Translations under genes and position numbers: made by a program
The notes under the pieces: model-generated
Databases searched by the model: none
The model's input: the letters and a program-made list of their open reading frames with translations, nothing else
What the model was told of the DNA's origin: nothing
Part shown: positions 9,400 to 18,527 of the stretch, piece after piece
Position numbering within the stretch: the first letter of the stretch is position 1
How the letters are laid out: every line of letters begins with the position of its first letter
Assembly (NCBI GenBank): GCA_003248075.1
Contig: QJYK01000088.1
Span: forward strand, 1-64,000
DNA: 64,000 nucleotides
DNA from: Gemmatimonadota bacterium
GTDB lineage: Bacteria; Gemmatimonadota; Gemmatimonadetes; Longimicrobiales; Gaopeijiaceae
Reading direction: 5' to 3'

Positions 9400-10890
9400 A
9401 TGAGGATCGCGATGCGCTTCGTCCGGGTCATGGCCCTGGTGGGCCTCGCACTGCCTTCGCTCTCCACGGGGTCGAGCCCTCTCCTCGCTCAGGTGGGCCC
9501 CGTCGCGCTGGTGGGCGCCACCCTGATCGACGGGAACGGCGGACCCGCCGTCGCGGACGTCACCGTGCTGGTCCGGGATGGACGCATCGCCGCGATCGGC
9601 CCCCGCGCCTCGGTGCGCCTGCCCGCCGACGCGCGGGTCGTCGACGCCGGCGGGAAGTTCGCGACGCCGGGCTTCATCGACACCAACGTGCACATCTCGC
9701 TCTACAACAACGGCGAGTCCATGGTGCGCTACGAGGACCGCTTCACAGAGCTGGTACTCGAGACGGCTCAGGTGATCCTCAAGCATGGGATCACCACGGT
9801 GCGGGACAGCTACGGTGCGCTGATCCCCCTCGTCGCGGTACGCGACTCCATCGATCGCGGTAGGGCGATCGGCCCGCGCATCCTGGTGGCCGGCAACATC
9901 GTGGGCTGGGGGGGACCCAAGTCTCCGCTCTTCTCCAACGCGACGCCCGCCACCTACTTCGACGAGCGCATGATGGACTTCATCGCCCAGGGCGCCGGCG
10001 AGGAGCTGTTGGCGATGAGCCCCGACGAGCTGCGCGTGGCGATCAACGCGTACCTCGACAAGGGCCCCGACTTCGTCAAATACGGGGGCACGTCGCACAC
10101 CAACAGCCTCATCACCTTCTCGCCGCGACAGCAGGAGGCGCTGGTGGAGGAGGTGCACCGGCGGGGCCTGTTCGCGGAGGTCCATTCCACCAATCCGGAG
10201 CCGCTCCGGCTGTCGGTGCTCGCCGGGATCGACCTGATCCAGCACCCGGAGGTCCACGACGTGCCGATCCCCGACGAGCTGGTGAGCCTCATCGTCGAAC
10301 GCGGCGTGATCTGCTCCCTCCTGTCCAACGGGATCACGGGTAAGCCGTGGAAGGAGTACCAGGATCGTCGACAGCGGGCGGACTCGGCGCGCGCGGATTC
10401 CCTGAAGGCGGACACGCTCGGGACCCGCCAGCGGACGAAGACCGGATGGGAGCTCCGCAGCGCACGCCGCGAGGAGGGGATGGCCATCCGACGCGCCAAC
10501 GCGGAGAAGCTCATCCGTGCCGGCTGCGTCACCACGCCGTCGACGGACACCTATCTGCGCGGCGCGCCGGAGTTCCTGCGCACGCCGCGCGACGACGAGC
10601 ACTACATGCCCGGCACCGCCACCCTCACCGCGATCGAGGGGCTCGTGGAGCTGGGCATGACGCCCTCGCAAGCCATCGTCGCCGCCACGCGCACCGGCGC
10701 CATCGCGTCGCAGGGTCTGGACGAGTTCGGGACGCTCGAGGTGGGCAAGCGCGCGGACATCCTCCTACTGGACGCCGACCCGCTGGCCGACATCACCAAC
10801 ATCCGCAAGCTCTCCATGGTGATGAAGGACGGACGTGTGCTCGACCTCGATCGTCTCCCCGAGAAGCCGGTGTGGTATCGCGATCCCTGA
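9400..10890 (+). CDS. Secreted amidohydrolase-superfamily protein with an altered metal site
   Basis: The 496-residue protein has a signal peptide (about 1-31) and a good GGAGGTGA site before its ATG. It follows the amidohydrolase (imidazolonepropionase/prolidase-like) plan: a small N-terminal beta domain, a TIM-barrel core, and a C-terminal return to the beta domain (GTLEVGKRADILLLDADPL). The first metal motif, normally H-x-H after GFID, reads N96-V-H98. The other expected ligands are present: a candidate carbamylated Lys in DFVKYGG (K227), H262, H282 and an Asp in STDTY (D383). Such enzymes hydrolyse amide, cyclic amide or ester bonds; the substrate cannot be read here. With one His missing, it may bind a single metal or a changed pair. 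Confidence 0.85.
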   Translation: MRIAMRFVRVMALVGLALPSLSTGSSPLLAQVGPVALVGATLIDGNGGPAVADVTVLVRDGRIAAIGPRASVRLPADARVVDAGGKFATPGFIDTNVHISLYNNGESMVRYEDRFTELVLETAQVILKHGITTVRDSYGALIPLVAVRDSIDRGRAIGPRILVAGNIVGWGGPKSPLFSNATPATYFDERMMDFIAQGAGEELLAMSPDELRVAINAYLDKGPDFVKYGGTSHTNSLITFSPRQQEALVEEVHRRGLFAEVHSTNPEPLRLSVLAGIDLIQHPEVHDVPIPDELVSLIVERGVICSLLSNGITGKPWKEYQDRRQRADSARADSLKADTLGTRQRTKTGWELRSARREEGMAIRRANAEKLIRAGCVTTPSTDTYLRGAPEFLRTPRDDEHYMPGTATLTAIEGLVELGMTPSQAIVAATRTGAIASQGLDEFGTLEVGKRADILLLDADPLADITNIRKLSMVMKDGRVLDLDRLPEKPVWYRDP

Positions 10891-10945
10891 CGCCACGATC
10901 GAGGCGCCGGGCGGGCGTGGTCCGCGGGGAAGCGACGACGGGGGC

Positions 10946-12508
10946 TCAGCGCAGCGCGGGCGTGGTCGGGGGTGGCCTCCGATGGTGCGTGCCCTGCTCG
11001 AAGGCATACCCGAGGCCCAGAAGCCGGGCCTCGACGAAGGGGCGCCCGAGGAGCTCGAGCCCCACGGGGAGACCGTCGTCCGTGAAGCCGGCCGGGACCG
11101 TCAGCGCCGGGAAGCCGGTCGCGGGGCTCAGGCTCCGGTTGTCGCCTCGGGCGTAGGCGTCGTCCGGGTCGGGGTTCGTGAGCACGTCCGGCGCGATGCG
11201 CGATGGCGGATTGGTGAACGTGGGGTACGCGATCGCATCCAACGCGTGATCCGCCATCGTCTTCAGCACGAGCTGCCTCAGGGACTCCCGCGCCTTCATC
11301 AGAACCAGGTACCCCGGATCGCTCGTGGTCTTCCCCATGAGACCCATCATCCCCCGGGCCCTCCAGGGGTTGACCCGTCCACTGAGGAGGATGGCGCCCA
11401 GCGTCCGGTACGGGGCGTTGGCGTGCCCGGACAGGTAGGCATCCGTCGCAGCCTCCGTCTCGTAGACGTTCGCGATGGCGGCGGCCAGCAGGGTGTCCAG
11501 GCCCGCGAGCTCGAGGGGGTCCACGACCTCGGCACCCAGAGATGCCAGCTCACCCACGGCCGCGTCCACCACCGCAGCGACCTGCCGGAAGTCCTCGGAG
11601 GTGGTGTCCACATCACGGTCCATCGGATGGCGCAGGAGCCCGATGCGCGCACCGCGGAGCGCCTGCGCCGAGAGACCGCTCGTGTAGCTGTCGGGGACGT
11701 GCCCCACCGAGTACGCCGTGACCGGATCCCGGGGATCGTATCCCGCGATCACGTCGAGCAGGAGGGCGGCGTCCGTGACCGTGCGCGTCATCGGGCCCAT
11801 GGTGTCCTGCGTCGGGTTCGCGGGCAGGAGGCCAGTACGGCTGACCAACGGGAGCGTGGGCCGCAGCCCCACCAGGCTGCTCACCGCCGCCGGGCCCCGG
11901 ACCGAGCCACCGGTATCCTCGCCGACTCCGACCAGCCCGAAGTTGGCCGCGACGCTCGACCCGGTCCCTCCGGAGGAGCCGCTCGGATTCCGCTCGGGAT
12001 CGTAGGCGTTACGGATGATCCCGAAGGCCGAGCCGACGTAGCGCGAGGCGAACTCCCCCATCGTCGTCTTGGCGAGTATGATCGCGCCCGCCGCGCGCAT
12101 GCGCGTCACGATGGTCGCGTCCCGCTCCGGCACGAAGTCCTGGAAGAGCGCCGAGCCGTAGGTCGTGGGCATGTCCCGCGTCTCCACCTGGTCCTTGAGC
12201 AGCACCGGCACGCAGTGGAGGGGGCCGGCGGGTCCGACCGAGCGGAACACGGCGTCGAGCGAGTCCGCCTGTTCCAGCGCCCGCGGGTTCAGGTGCTGGA
12301 CGGTGTTCAGCCGCGGTCCGCGCTGGTCGTAGGCCTCGATCCGGTCGAGGTAGCCCTGCACGAGCTGGTGGCACGTGAGCCGTCCGGCGCGCATCGCCTC
12401 GTGCACGTCGTGGATCGTGGTCTCCAGGAGCTGGAAGTCCTGGGCCGCGACCGGTGAAGGGCTCGCGAGGACGACGACCAGCGCTGCGTAGAGCGTGAAC
12501 CGTAACAT
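10946..12508 (-). CDS. Secreted amidase (amidase signature family)
   Basis: The 520-residue protein begins with a signal peptide (1-22, ending VAAQ) and continues as an amidase signature enzyme. The Ser-cisSer-Lys triad is visible: Lys in VPVLLKDQVE (K105), a Ser pair in the glycine-rich GSSGG (178-179), and the nucleophile in EDTGGSVR (S202). These enzymes hydrolyse C-N bonds in amides, including peptide amides and glutamine-like substrates; the substrate is not evident. Export suggests a role in scavenging or cell-wall amides. The gene lies 84 bases after the LVIVD lipoprotein gene on the same strand, separated by a strong hairpin, so it may have its own transcript. No clear Shine-Dalgarno site is seen before the ATG. 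Confidence 0.9.
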   Translation of the reverse strand: MLRFTLYAALVVVLASPSPVAAQDFQLLETTIHDVHEAMRAGRLTCHQLVQGYLDRIEAYDQRGPRLNTVQHLNPRALEQADSLDAVFRSVGPAGPLHCVPVLLKDQVETRDMPTTYGSALFQDFVPERDATIVTRMRAAGAIILAKTTMGEFASRYVGSAFGIIRNAYDPERNPSGSSGGTGSSVAANFGLVGVGEDTGGSVRGPAAVSSLVGLRPTLPLVSRTGLLPANPTQDTMGPMTRTVTDAALLLDVIAGYDPRDPVTAYSVGHVPDSYTSGLSAQALRGARIGLLRHPMDRDVDTTSEDFRQVAAVVDAAVGELASLGAEVVDPLELAGLDTLLAAAIANVYETEAATDAYLSGHANAPYRTLGAILLSGRVNPWRARGMMGLMGKTTSDPGYLVLMKARESLRQLVLKTMADHALDAIAYPTFTNPPSRIAPDVLTNPDPDDAYARGDNRSLSPATGFPALTVPAGFTDDGLPVGLELLGRPFVEARLLGLGYAFEQGTHHRRPPPTTPALR

Positions 12509-12536
12509 GTCAGGCGGGGTCGGAAGAGACGGGGAC

Positions 12537-12568
12537 GCGGCCCGGGGGTCGGCACCCCCCGGGGCCGC
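12537..12568 (-). terminator. Strong GC hairpin between two same-strand genes
   Basis: The arms GCGGCCCGGGGG (12537-12548) and CCCCCGGGGCCGC (12556-12568) pair around a 7-base loop, with one bulged C. It lies just after the stop of the LVIVD lipoprotein gene and before the amidase gene on the minus strand. There is no U-tract after it, so it may act as a Rho-assisted terminator, an mRNA 3' stabiliser, or both. Confidence 0.4.
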
Positions 12569-12592
12569 GCGTCGCCCTCGAGGGGCTCGGGA

Positions 12593-14620
12593 TCAGCCTC
12601 CGTTCGCGAGACCCCGTAGCACGTCGGCCAACATTCTCACCTTGGTGGCATCCATGGAGCCCGCCGCGTCGTCGCCCAGCTCCCGGGCCAACGAACCGAG
12701 CACGCCGGAGCGGGACGCGCCGGACCGTCCCTCGGCCTCGGACAGCGTCCGACGCACCGAAGCGACCCGATCCGTCCCCATCGCGCCCGAGCGCTCCAAC
12801 TGATCCACGTAGGCGCGCGCCAGCGCGAACGAGTTCGGCCACACGAACTTCGGTTGGCCCTGGGAGTTGAGCTGCTCCAGTCGGACGGATTTGGCAGCGT
12901 CGATCTCGTTCCGGGACAGCGCCTCGCTGGGCACGAGCTCCAGGATGTCCAGCCCACGCGCGATCTCGGAGCTCACGATCACGCCGTTGTACCAGTACAC
13001 GGACCAGCTTCCCCCCGAGCGCATGCGCTCGGGGTCCACCGGACCCCGGTCGAAGAAGGCGATCTCGACGGCGTGCTTAGGATCCGTCCAGTCGAATACC
13101 GAGATGCCACCCTGGTACCACCCCTGGACCATCACGTCACGGCCGGGGATGGGGATGAGCGAGCCGTTGTGGGCCACGCAGTTCTCCAGAGAAGTCTGCG
13201 CAACGGGGAGCTTGAAGTAGCTCTGGAACTCCATCCGCGTCCCCCGCAGCGTGAAGATCGCGTCCGCGCCCCACTCCATCGGGTCCGTGTCACGGCACTT
13301 CGGCGCGCCGCCCCCACCCCATTCGTCCGTGAACAGGATCTTCGTGCCGTCGTTGTTGAACGTGGCGGAGTGCCAGTAGGAGAAATTCGAGTCGGACACT
13401 GCGGCCATTCGACGGGGTTCCGCCGGGTTCTTGATGTCCAGTAGGAGACCGTAGCCCCCGCAGGCGCCGCCGGCGTAGCCGATCGCCGGATACACCGTGA
13501 TGTCATGGCACTGCGTGGGGCCAGGCGCCGGACCGTCGCTCGGTTCGGGCCGGCCCCGGCCGAAGCGCTCCTCCAGGATCGACCGCAGTGCCGCGGTGTC
13601 CGCGGCGCTCGGGGCGCCCATGCCGCCGCGCGCCTCCATGATGCTGTCCAACACGGGGGCGTACCGACGCTCCGAAACCACCCGCGCACGGTCGCCCTGT
13701 CCGACCACGAAGCCACCCGACCGCCTCGCCGCTTCGATCTCGGCGAGGTCCGCGGGCGCGAGCCCGTGCTCCGGGGGTGCGACCAGGTCGTTGAAGATCC
13801 TGGGCGAGCTCACGATGGCCGCCCGCTCCGGGTGGGCCAGGGGGACGCGGATGACCTCGATGCGGAAGAGCGCCGAGTTCGGGTCCTCGTTCGGCGAAAG
13901 GCCGGAGCACCCGGCGAGCTCCTCCGCGGGGCGCACCGACGACGAGCCGGACACATAGATGTAGACGTTGTCCCTGTCGCCGGGGTGCTCGAGCACGGTG
14001 TGCGTGTGCGAGCCGCGACAGGTCTGCACGTTGGCGATGTACCTCGGGTCACGGATGTTCGTGATGTCGAAGATGCGGATGCCCCGCAGCCGGTCGTGGC
14101 TGACCGCCTCGTCGACGCCCTGGGTCCCGCAGTCCAGCCTTCCCGTGAGCCCCTCTCCGGACACGAACAGGAGGTTGCCGTAGACGGAGACGTCGCTCTG
14201 CGACGCGGGGCAGACGTAGGTCACCACCGGCGTGGGACGGGCAGGACTCGAGATGTCCCACACCTGGATCCCGTTGTAGTTGCCCTGGATCGCGTAGTTG
14301 CCCTTGAAGGCCAGGTCGGAGTTCGTCACACCCACGAACGGAGCCGCGGGAGGTGTGGTCGAGACGAGACGGACGTTCCAGGCCGCCTGTCCCGCGTCGA
14401 AGAGACCGGCCCGGAGGCCGATGCGCGGATCCGGGCTCGGCGCTGTCACCCTGAGCGGGCGGAGCGCGGCCGGAGCCGCCGGTGTCGCCGCCGCGGTCAT
14501 GGGGGCTGGCTGGGAGGAGCTGCACCCCGCCAAGGCGAGGGAGGCGGCGAGCGGCAGGAGCGCGATCGATCGAGTCGCGTGCCGGGCGGACCGGACGGGC
14601 TCCGGGGCGAGACGGGTCAT
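12593..14620 (-). CDS. LVIVD-repeat beta-propeller lipoprotein, 675 aa
   Basis: A lipoprotein signal ends at ALAGC (Cys near residue 33). The body contains repeated short beta units typical of LVIVD proteins, such as NYNGIQVWDISSPARP, RGIRIFDITNIRDP and GISVFDWTDPKH. These read like blades of a propeller without catalytic residues. Between them sits an inserted helical, charged segment (about 330-365, with RSGGFVVGQGDRARV earlier). The function is unknown; family members are exported and widespread in Gemmatimonadota-like genomes. The ATG is 29 bases after the stop of the DUF305 gene, so the two are probably co-transcribed. A TATAAG box 11-16 bases before the ATG could also give a near-leaderless transcript. 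Confidence 0.75.
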   Translation of the reverse strand: MTRLAPEPVRSARHATRSIALLPLAASLALAGCSSSQPAPMTAAATPAAPAALRPLRVTAPSPDPRIGLRAGLFDAGQAAWNVRLVSTTPPAAPFVGVTNSDLAFKGNYAIQGNYNGIQVWDISSPARPTPVVTYVCPASQSDVSVYGNLLFVSGEGLTGRLDCGTQGVDEAVSHDRLRGIRIFDITNIRDPRYIANVQTCRGSHTHTVLEHPGDRDNVYIYVSGSSSVRPAEELAGCSGLSPNEDPNSALFRIEVIRVPLAHPERAAIVSSPRIFNDLVAPPEHGLAPADLAEIEAARRSGGFVVGQGDRARVVSERRYAPVLDSIMEARGGMGAPSAADTAALRSILEERFGRGRPEPSDGPAPGPTQCHDITVYPAIGYAGGACGGYGLLLDIKNPAEPRRMAAVSDSNFSYWHSATFNNDGTKILFTDEWGGGGAPKCRDTDPMEWGADAIFTLRGTRMEFQSYFKLPVAQTSLENCVAHNGSLIPIPGRDVMVQGWYQGGISVFDWTDPKHAVEIAFFDRGPVDPERMRSGGSWSVYWYNGVIVSSEIARGLDILELVPSEALSRNEIDAAKSVRLEQLNSQGQPKFVWPNSFALARAYVDQLERSGAMGTDRVASVRRTLSEAEGRSGASRSGVLGSLARELGDDAAGSMDATKVRMLADVLRGLANGG

Positions 14621-14649
14621 GGGCAGACCTTATAGAGGGTCGAAGCGGT

Positions 14650-15366
14650 TCAGGGGTTACGTCCGTCCTGGGACAGCGCGTCCAGCATCAGCTGCATGCG
14701 CTCGATCTCGGTGGTCTGATCGACCTGGATGTCCGAGGCGATCTTGAAGACGAGCTCGTCCTGCGCGGCGCCGTCCGTGGCGAACAGCTCGTGGACCATG
14801 GTCACGGCACCCTGATGGTGCTGGATCATATAGCGCAGGAAGAGACGATCGAAGTCGGTGCCCTTCGCGGCGAGCAGCTCGTCGAGCTGCTCGGGCGACA
14901 GCATCCCGGGCATGAGCTCGTGGTCCATGTGCATCGCGTGCTCGCCGCCAGGGGCGTGCACCGTGCCCGAGGCGTCCACCTCCGGCACAGGGCGCCCCCG
15001 ATCGCGCAGCCAGCGCTGCATCAGACCGATCTCGTCGCGCTGGGCATTGATGATGCGGGCGGTCAGCCGGCGCAACGCAGGGCCGGCCTCGTTCCGTGGG
15101 GCCATCGCCGACATGACGAGAGCCTGGGCGTGGTGGTCGATCATCCCCATCATGAACGCCACGTCCGCCTCACTCACCTCGAGGAACGCGCTGTCCTGTC
15201 GCGCACGGTACAGGGCTTCGAGCTCGGCCAGCCGGGGCGCGGCCTCCGCCGGCGCCGGCGCCGAGGAAGCGCAGGCTGCGAGCCCCAGCGCGAACGCGAG
15301 GATCATCAGGCCTCGGGCCGGGGCGATGCGGGCGTCGGGAAGGTCCCGCTGGATGGATTCCTCCAT
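14650..15366 (-). CDS. DUF305 lipoprotein, 238 aa
   Basis: This is a ferritin-like four-helix family protein of unknown reaction. Two His-rich helices define it: MMGMIDHHAQALVM near residue 70 and RYMIQHHQGAVTMV near 180. The paired His/Met residues suggest metal (often copper) binding. The lipobox LAAC lies near residue 32, so the mature protein should be membrane-anchored outside the cytoplasm. I chose ATG 15366; an ATG at 15306 just before the hydrophobic stretch is also plausible and would give a more usual signal length. The middle insert (HAPGGEHAMHMDHELMPGM) is Met/His-rich, which fits metal handling. Together with the LVIVD lipoprotein 29 bases downstream it probably forms a two-gene unit. 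Confidence 0.8.
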   Translation of the reverse strand: MEESIQRDLPDARIAPARGLMILAFALGLAACASSAPAPAEAAPRLAELEALYRARQDSAFLEVSEADVAFMMGMIDHHAQALVMSAMAPRNEAGPALRRLTARIINAQRDEIGLMQRWLRDRGRPVPEVDASGTVHAPGGEHAMHMDHELMPGMLSPEQLDELLAAKGTDFDRLFLRYMIQHHQGAVTMVHELFATDGAAQDELVFKIASDIQVDQTTEIERMQLMLDALSQDGRNP

Positions 15367-15478
15367 GGTCGGTGATCTTGGCGGGAGGCTCCCGGGAACG
15401 CAACGGGCGCCGGTAGGCGGGTCGCCTCCGAGCGTGCGCGCGCACCGGGACGGGAGCGACGCGCGGGCCGGGCTCACG

Positions 15479-18004
15479 TCAATCGGAGGGTGCTCGACTC
15501 TCTTCCCGTTGCAGATCGGCGTGCCGCTCCGCCCTAAGCAGGAGCTCCTCGAACCTGGGCTCTCCACGGAGCGGGGCGAGGCTCGGATCGAGGCGGATGA
15601 GGACCGGGTGCGGAAAGCCCTCGTCGACCGCCAATGCCAGCTGCCGCAGCGCCTCGTCGCGATGGTCGAGCACGGCGTGCGCGGCCGCGAGCTCCCACGG
15701 CGGGTCCCATCCGTCCGCACCGTCGGCGACCCGCTCCTCGACCGCCGCCAGGGCGTCCCGGGCGCTGCGCCTGCCCTCCTCCACGTCCCCCGTTTCCGTC
15801 AGGGCAGCCGCGAGGATGGTCTCGACGCGTCTCATGTCGAAGGGGTCCACACCCGGCGCCGCGTCCAGCGCCCGCGCTGCGTACGAGGCGGCGCGCTCCG
15901 GATCCCCTGCGAGCAACGCGGCGTAGGCGGCGCGGGCCAACGCTCCCACCCGAGGTGACTCGTCCTGCAGGTAGCCCTCTGCCCTGCGGAGTGCGGCGGT
16001 CGGATCGCCGCGCTCGATGTCGACGAAGGTCCGCCAGGTCCGGGTCGCGGTGAGCGAGGGGTCCGCCTGCAGCACCGCGTCCAGCCACTCGGCCGCCTCA
16101 TCCGCCCGGCCCAGTGCGGCCAGGATGGCGCCCACGTTCGAGCGCAGCTGCGGCACGGTGGGCTGTAGTCGGAACGAGCGACGGATGAGACGTTCCGCCG
16201 TCGCGACGTCGCCCAGGAAATAACGGCTCCATCCTGCGTTGTTCAGCGCATCGGCGTAGGCCGGTCTGAGCTCCAGCGCCCGCTCCGCCGCTTCCAGCGC
16301 CGCGCGGTCGCGCCCGTGCACCGAGTGGACGAAACCGAGCGTCTTGTAGGCCTCCGGGAGCTCCGGATCGAGCTCGATGGCGCGGTCGACCAGCGCCCGG
16401 GCCGTGTCCGCCCAGGTCAGATCATATCCGAAGAACTGGACGCGCTGAAGGTAGGCGTCCGCGAGCCCGGCCCACGCCGCCGCGAACGTGGCGTCCAGCG
16501 CGACCGCCATCCCGTACTCGCGGATCGCCCCGTCCATGCCCTCGAGCGAAAAGTCCACGTACGCCGCGCGGGCCCGCATGAAGTGATCGAGGGCGGCCAG
16601 ACTCTCGGTGGGCCGTCTCGCGATCCGGTCCTCCTCGCGGGGCGTGAGCACGGCACGCAGCGAGCTGGCCACCGAACGGGCGATGTCGGTCTGGACCGCA
16701 AAGACGTCGTCGAGGCGGCGATCGTAGGTCTCGGCCCAGAGCTGACCCCCCGAAGCCGGCTCGACGAGCTCGACGATGATGCGGATCCGTTCCCCCTCAC
16801 GCTGCACGCTGCCGGACATGAGGGTCGCCACGTCGAGCCGGCTGGCGATCTCGGCGAGCGGCAGCTCCGAATCGGCGTAGGCGCGCACCGCCCGGAGCGC
16901 CGTCACGTCGATCGCACCGATGCGCGACAGGTTGAAGAGGACGCTCTCGTGGACCCCGGCGGCGAAGAACGCGTTGGCGCTGTCCGGGCTGAGGTTGCGG
17001 AACGGGAGCACCGCGACCGACGGTCGCCCGGCTGCGGGGGTGGCTAGCGCACCCGGTGCTTTGAGAGGCTGCCAACCGCGCCAGGCGAGCCCCAGAGCCG
17101 CGACCGCCGCGATTCCGGCCGCCCATCGCCACCCCCTTACGCTCAGAGGGGCCGACCGCACCGCCTCGACAGAGGGGGCCGGCGCGGCGGGCGGCGCCTG
17201 CGCCGTGTCGCCGTCGACGTCCCGTGCCGAGGGGGCCGGGGACTCCGGCGAGCGAGCCCGCACGGGCTCCGCTTCCTGGAGGCTCCGTACCCTCGCCGTC
17301 AGGTCGGCGGAGGGGGCGAGGTCCAGCTCCCTGGCCAGCAGCGCCTCGAACGCGTCGTAGGCTCGCATCGCCGCGACCGTGTCCCCGGCTGCCGCGTGTG
17401 CCTCGATGAGGAGCGCGGCCCCGCGCTCCTCGAGCGGATCCAGCGCGCTCAGCCTGCGAGCCCAGTCGGCGGCCGTGACATGCTTCCCGTCGGCCAGGGC
17501 ACGCTCGGCGAGGCCCGCCGCCGCTCGGAGCGCCATGTCCCGATATCGCCGGCGGTTGCGCTCGAGCCATTCCTCGAGAGCCTGTGACCCGTCGACCGGG
17601 AGGCCGTCGAGAAACGGACCCCGATAGAGCTCGAGGGCCGCCTCGAGCCTCCCCTGGGAGACCGCGTGGTCGAACGCCTCGGCATCGCACGTGAGGAGAT
17701 CCGTCCGCACGCGCAGCAGATGCTCTCCGTCCCGCTCGATGGCTTCCGCGCCCAAGGAGCGGCGAAGGAAGTGTAGGCCCTGGCGAAGCGCGGCGAGGGC
17801 GCGCTCTTCCGGGAGCTCGGGCCAGAACGTGCCCAGGATCGAGTCCCTCGTGACCGTCCCTCCCTCCCCTGCCAACCGGAGAAACGCCAGCAGCGCGACC
17901 CTCTTGGGCTGGGTCAGTACCGATCGGACCGCGGTGCCGTCCGCCCGGACGAGCTCCGTCGGGCCCAGCACGGACAACCTCGAGGCCGGCGGGTGGTGGC
18001 TCAT
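15479..18004 (-). CDS. SARP-type (BTAD) regulator fused to TolB-like and TPR domains, 841 aa
   Basis: The N-terminal 250 residues hold a winged-helix DNA-binding domain of OmpR/SARP type (LSVLGPTELVRADG through the helix pair with ALRQGLHFLRRSLG) and a bacterial transcriptional activation domain. A Pro/Ala linker and a membrane segment (near residue 305, WAAGIAAVAALGLAW) follow, then a TolB-like domain (SVAVLPFRNLSPDS) and TPR repeats to the end. A membrane-held regulator with its DNA-binding part inside and its sensor part outside is the simplest reading, similar in layout to CadC/ToxR. ATG 18004 is chosen because the winged-helix domain starts soon after it; a GTG at 18067 would add 21 residues. 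It is divergent from a small lipoprotein gene, and repeated GAACG boxes lie between them. Confidence 0.85.
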   Translation of the reverse strand: MSHHPPASRLSVLGPTELVRADGTAVRSVLTQPKRVALLAFLRLAGEGGTVTRDSILGTFWPELPEERALAALRQGLHFLRRSLGAEAIERDGEHLLRVRTDLLTCDAEAFDHAVSQGRLEAALELYRGPFLDGLPVDGSQALEEWLERNRRRYRDMALRAAAGLAERALADGKHVTAADWARRLSALDPLEERGAALLIEAHAAAGDTVAAMRAYDAFEALLARELDLAPSADLTARVRSLQEAEPVRARSPESPAPSARDVDGDTAQAPPAAPAPSVEAVRSAPLSVRGWRWAAGIAAVAALGLAWRGWQPLKAPGALATPAAGRPSVAVLPFRNLSPDSANAFFAAGVHESVLFNLSRIGAIDVTALRAVRAYADSELPLAEIASRLDVATLMSGSVQREGERIRIIVELVEPASGGQLWAETYDRRLDDVFAVQTDIARSVASSLRAVLTPREEDRIARRPTESLAALDHFMRARAAYVDFSLEGMDGAIREYGMAVALDATFAAAWAGLADAYLQRVQFFGYDLTWADTARALVDRAIELDPELPEAYKTLGFVHSVHGRDRAALEAAERALELRPAYADALNNAGWSRYFLGDVATAERLIRRSFRLQPTVPQLRSNVGAILAALGRADEAAEWLDAVLQADPSLTATRTWRTFVDIERGDPTAALRRAEGYLQDESPRVGALARAAYAALLAGDPERAASYAARALDAAPGVDPFDMRRVETILAAALTETGDVEEGRRSARDALAAVEERVADGADGWDPPWELAAAHAVLDHRDEALRQLALAVDEGFPHPVLIRLDPSLAPLRGEPRFEELLLRAERHADLQREESRAPSD

Positions 18005-18080
18005 GGGGGATCCGCGATTGGAGGCGTCGACCGGAGGAACATGTGACCGGGGTGGGTTCACGTCCACGCTCCGGCTCGGC

Positions 18081-18115
18081 TCGAACGCCCGCGCAGCGGG
18101 GGCGTTCGCCGAACG
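18081..18115. promoter_or_regulatory. Alternating CGAACG boxes in the divergent spacer
   Basis: GAACGCCC (18083-18090) and GGGCGTTC (18100-18107) form a perfect 8-base inverted repeat with a 9-base spacer. A third GAACG follows at 18111-18115, and TCGAACC recurs at 18210-18216. The boxes lie between the SARP-type regulator and the small lipoprotein gene. SARP proteins bind repeated heptamers, so an autoregulatory site is possible; this is inference. Confidence 0.35.
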
Positions 18116-18236
18116 TCACCTCACGTCCGGCGGCAGCGAACGGCGAGCAGACGGCTAACGCTCATCCTCCCTCCCGTGGCGCGTCACCGCCGAGGCGGGG
18201 CACGCCCACTCGAACCCGATCGAAAAGGAGAGAGAC

Positions 18237-18527
18237 ATGTCGATGCACGTGAAGTCCCTGGCGACGGTGTTCCTGATGGCCATGACCCTGGCCGCTTGCG
18301 GGGAGTCACCGACCTCACCCACTTCGCCCCTCCCGCCCGTGCAGACGGGGCCCTGGACCGGTGGAGACGGGATCCTGTGGGCCGAGCGGTCGAACCCGAC
18401 CGCGAAGCGGAGCCCGTCGAGCAGCGAGAGGGGCGGCCAGGCCCCCGTCGTCGCCGTTGATTCCGAGGCGACCGAGGGAGCATCGGGAATCGAGGACCCG
18501 GGCATGCGCCGCGCGCACAGGCCCTGA
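18237..18527 (+). CDS. Small lipoprotein, 96 aa
   Basis: A strong AGGAGAG site 6 bases before the ATG and a textbook lipoprotein signal (FLMAMTLAAC, Cys at 21) support a real gene. After the Cys comes a short SPTSPTSP linker typical of exported lipoproteins. The rest is polar and low in complexity, with no family I recognise. It is divergent from the SARP-type regulator and 232 bases from it, so the regulator may control it. The C-terminal half has composition like a random GC-rich frame, so the true end of any folded part is unclear. Confidence 0.55.
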   Translation: MSMHVKSLATVFLMAMTLAACGESPTSPTSPLPPVQTGPWTGGDGILWAERSNPTAKRSPSSSERGGQAPVVAVDSEATEGASGIEDPGMRRAHRP

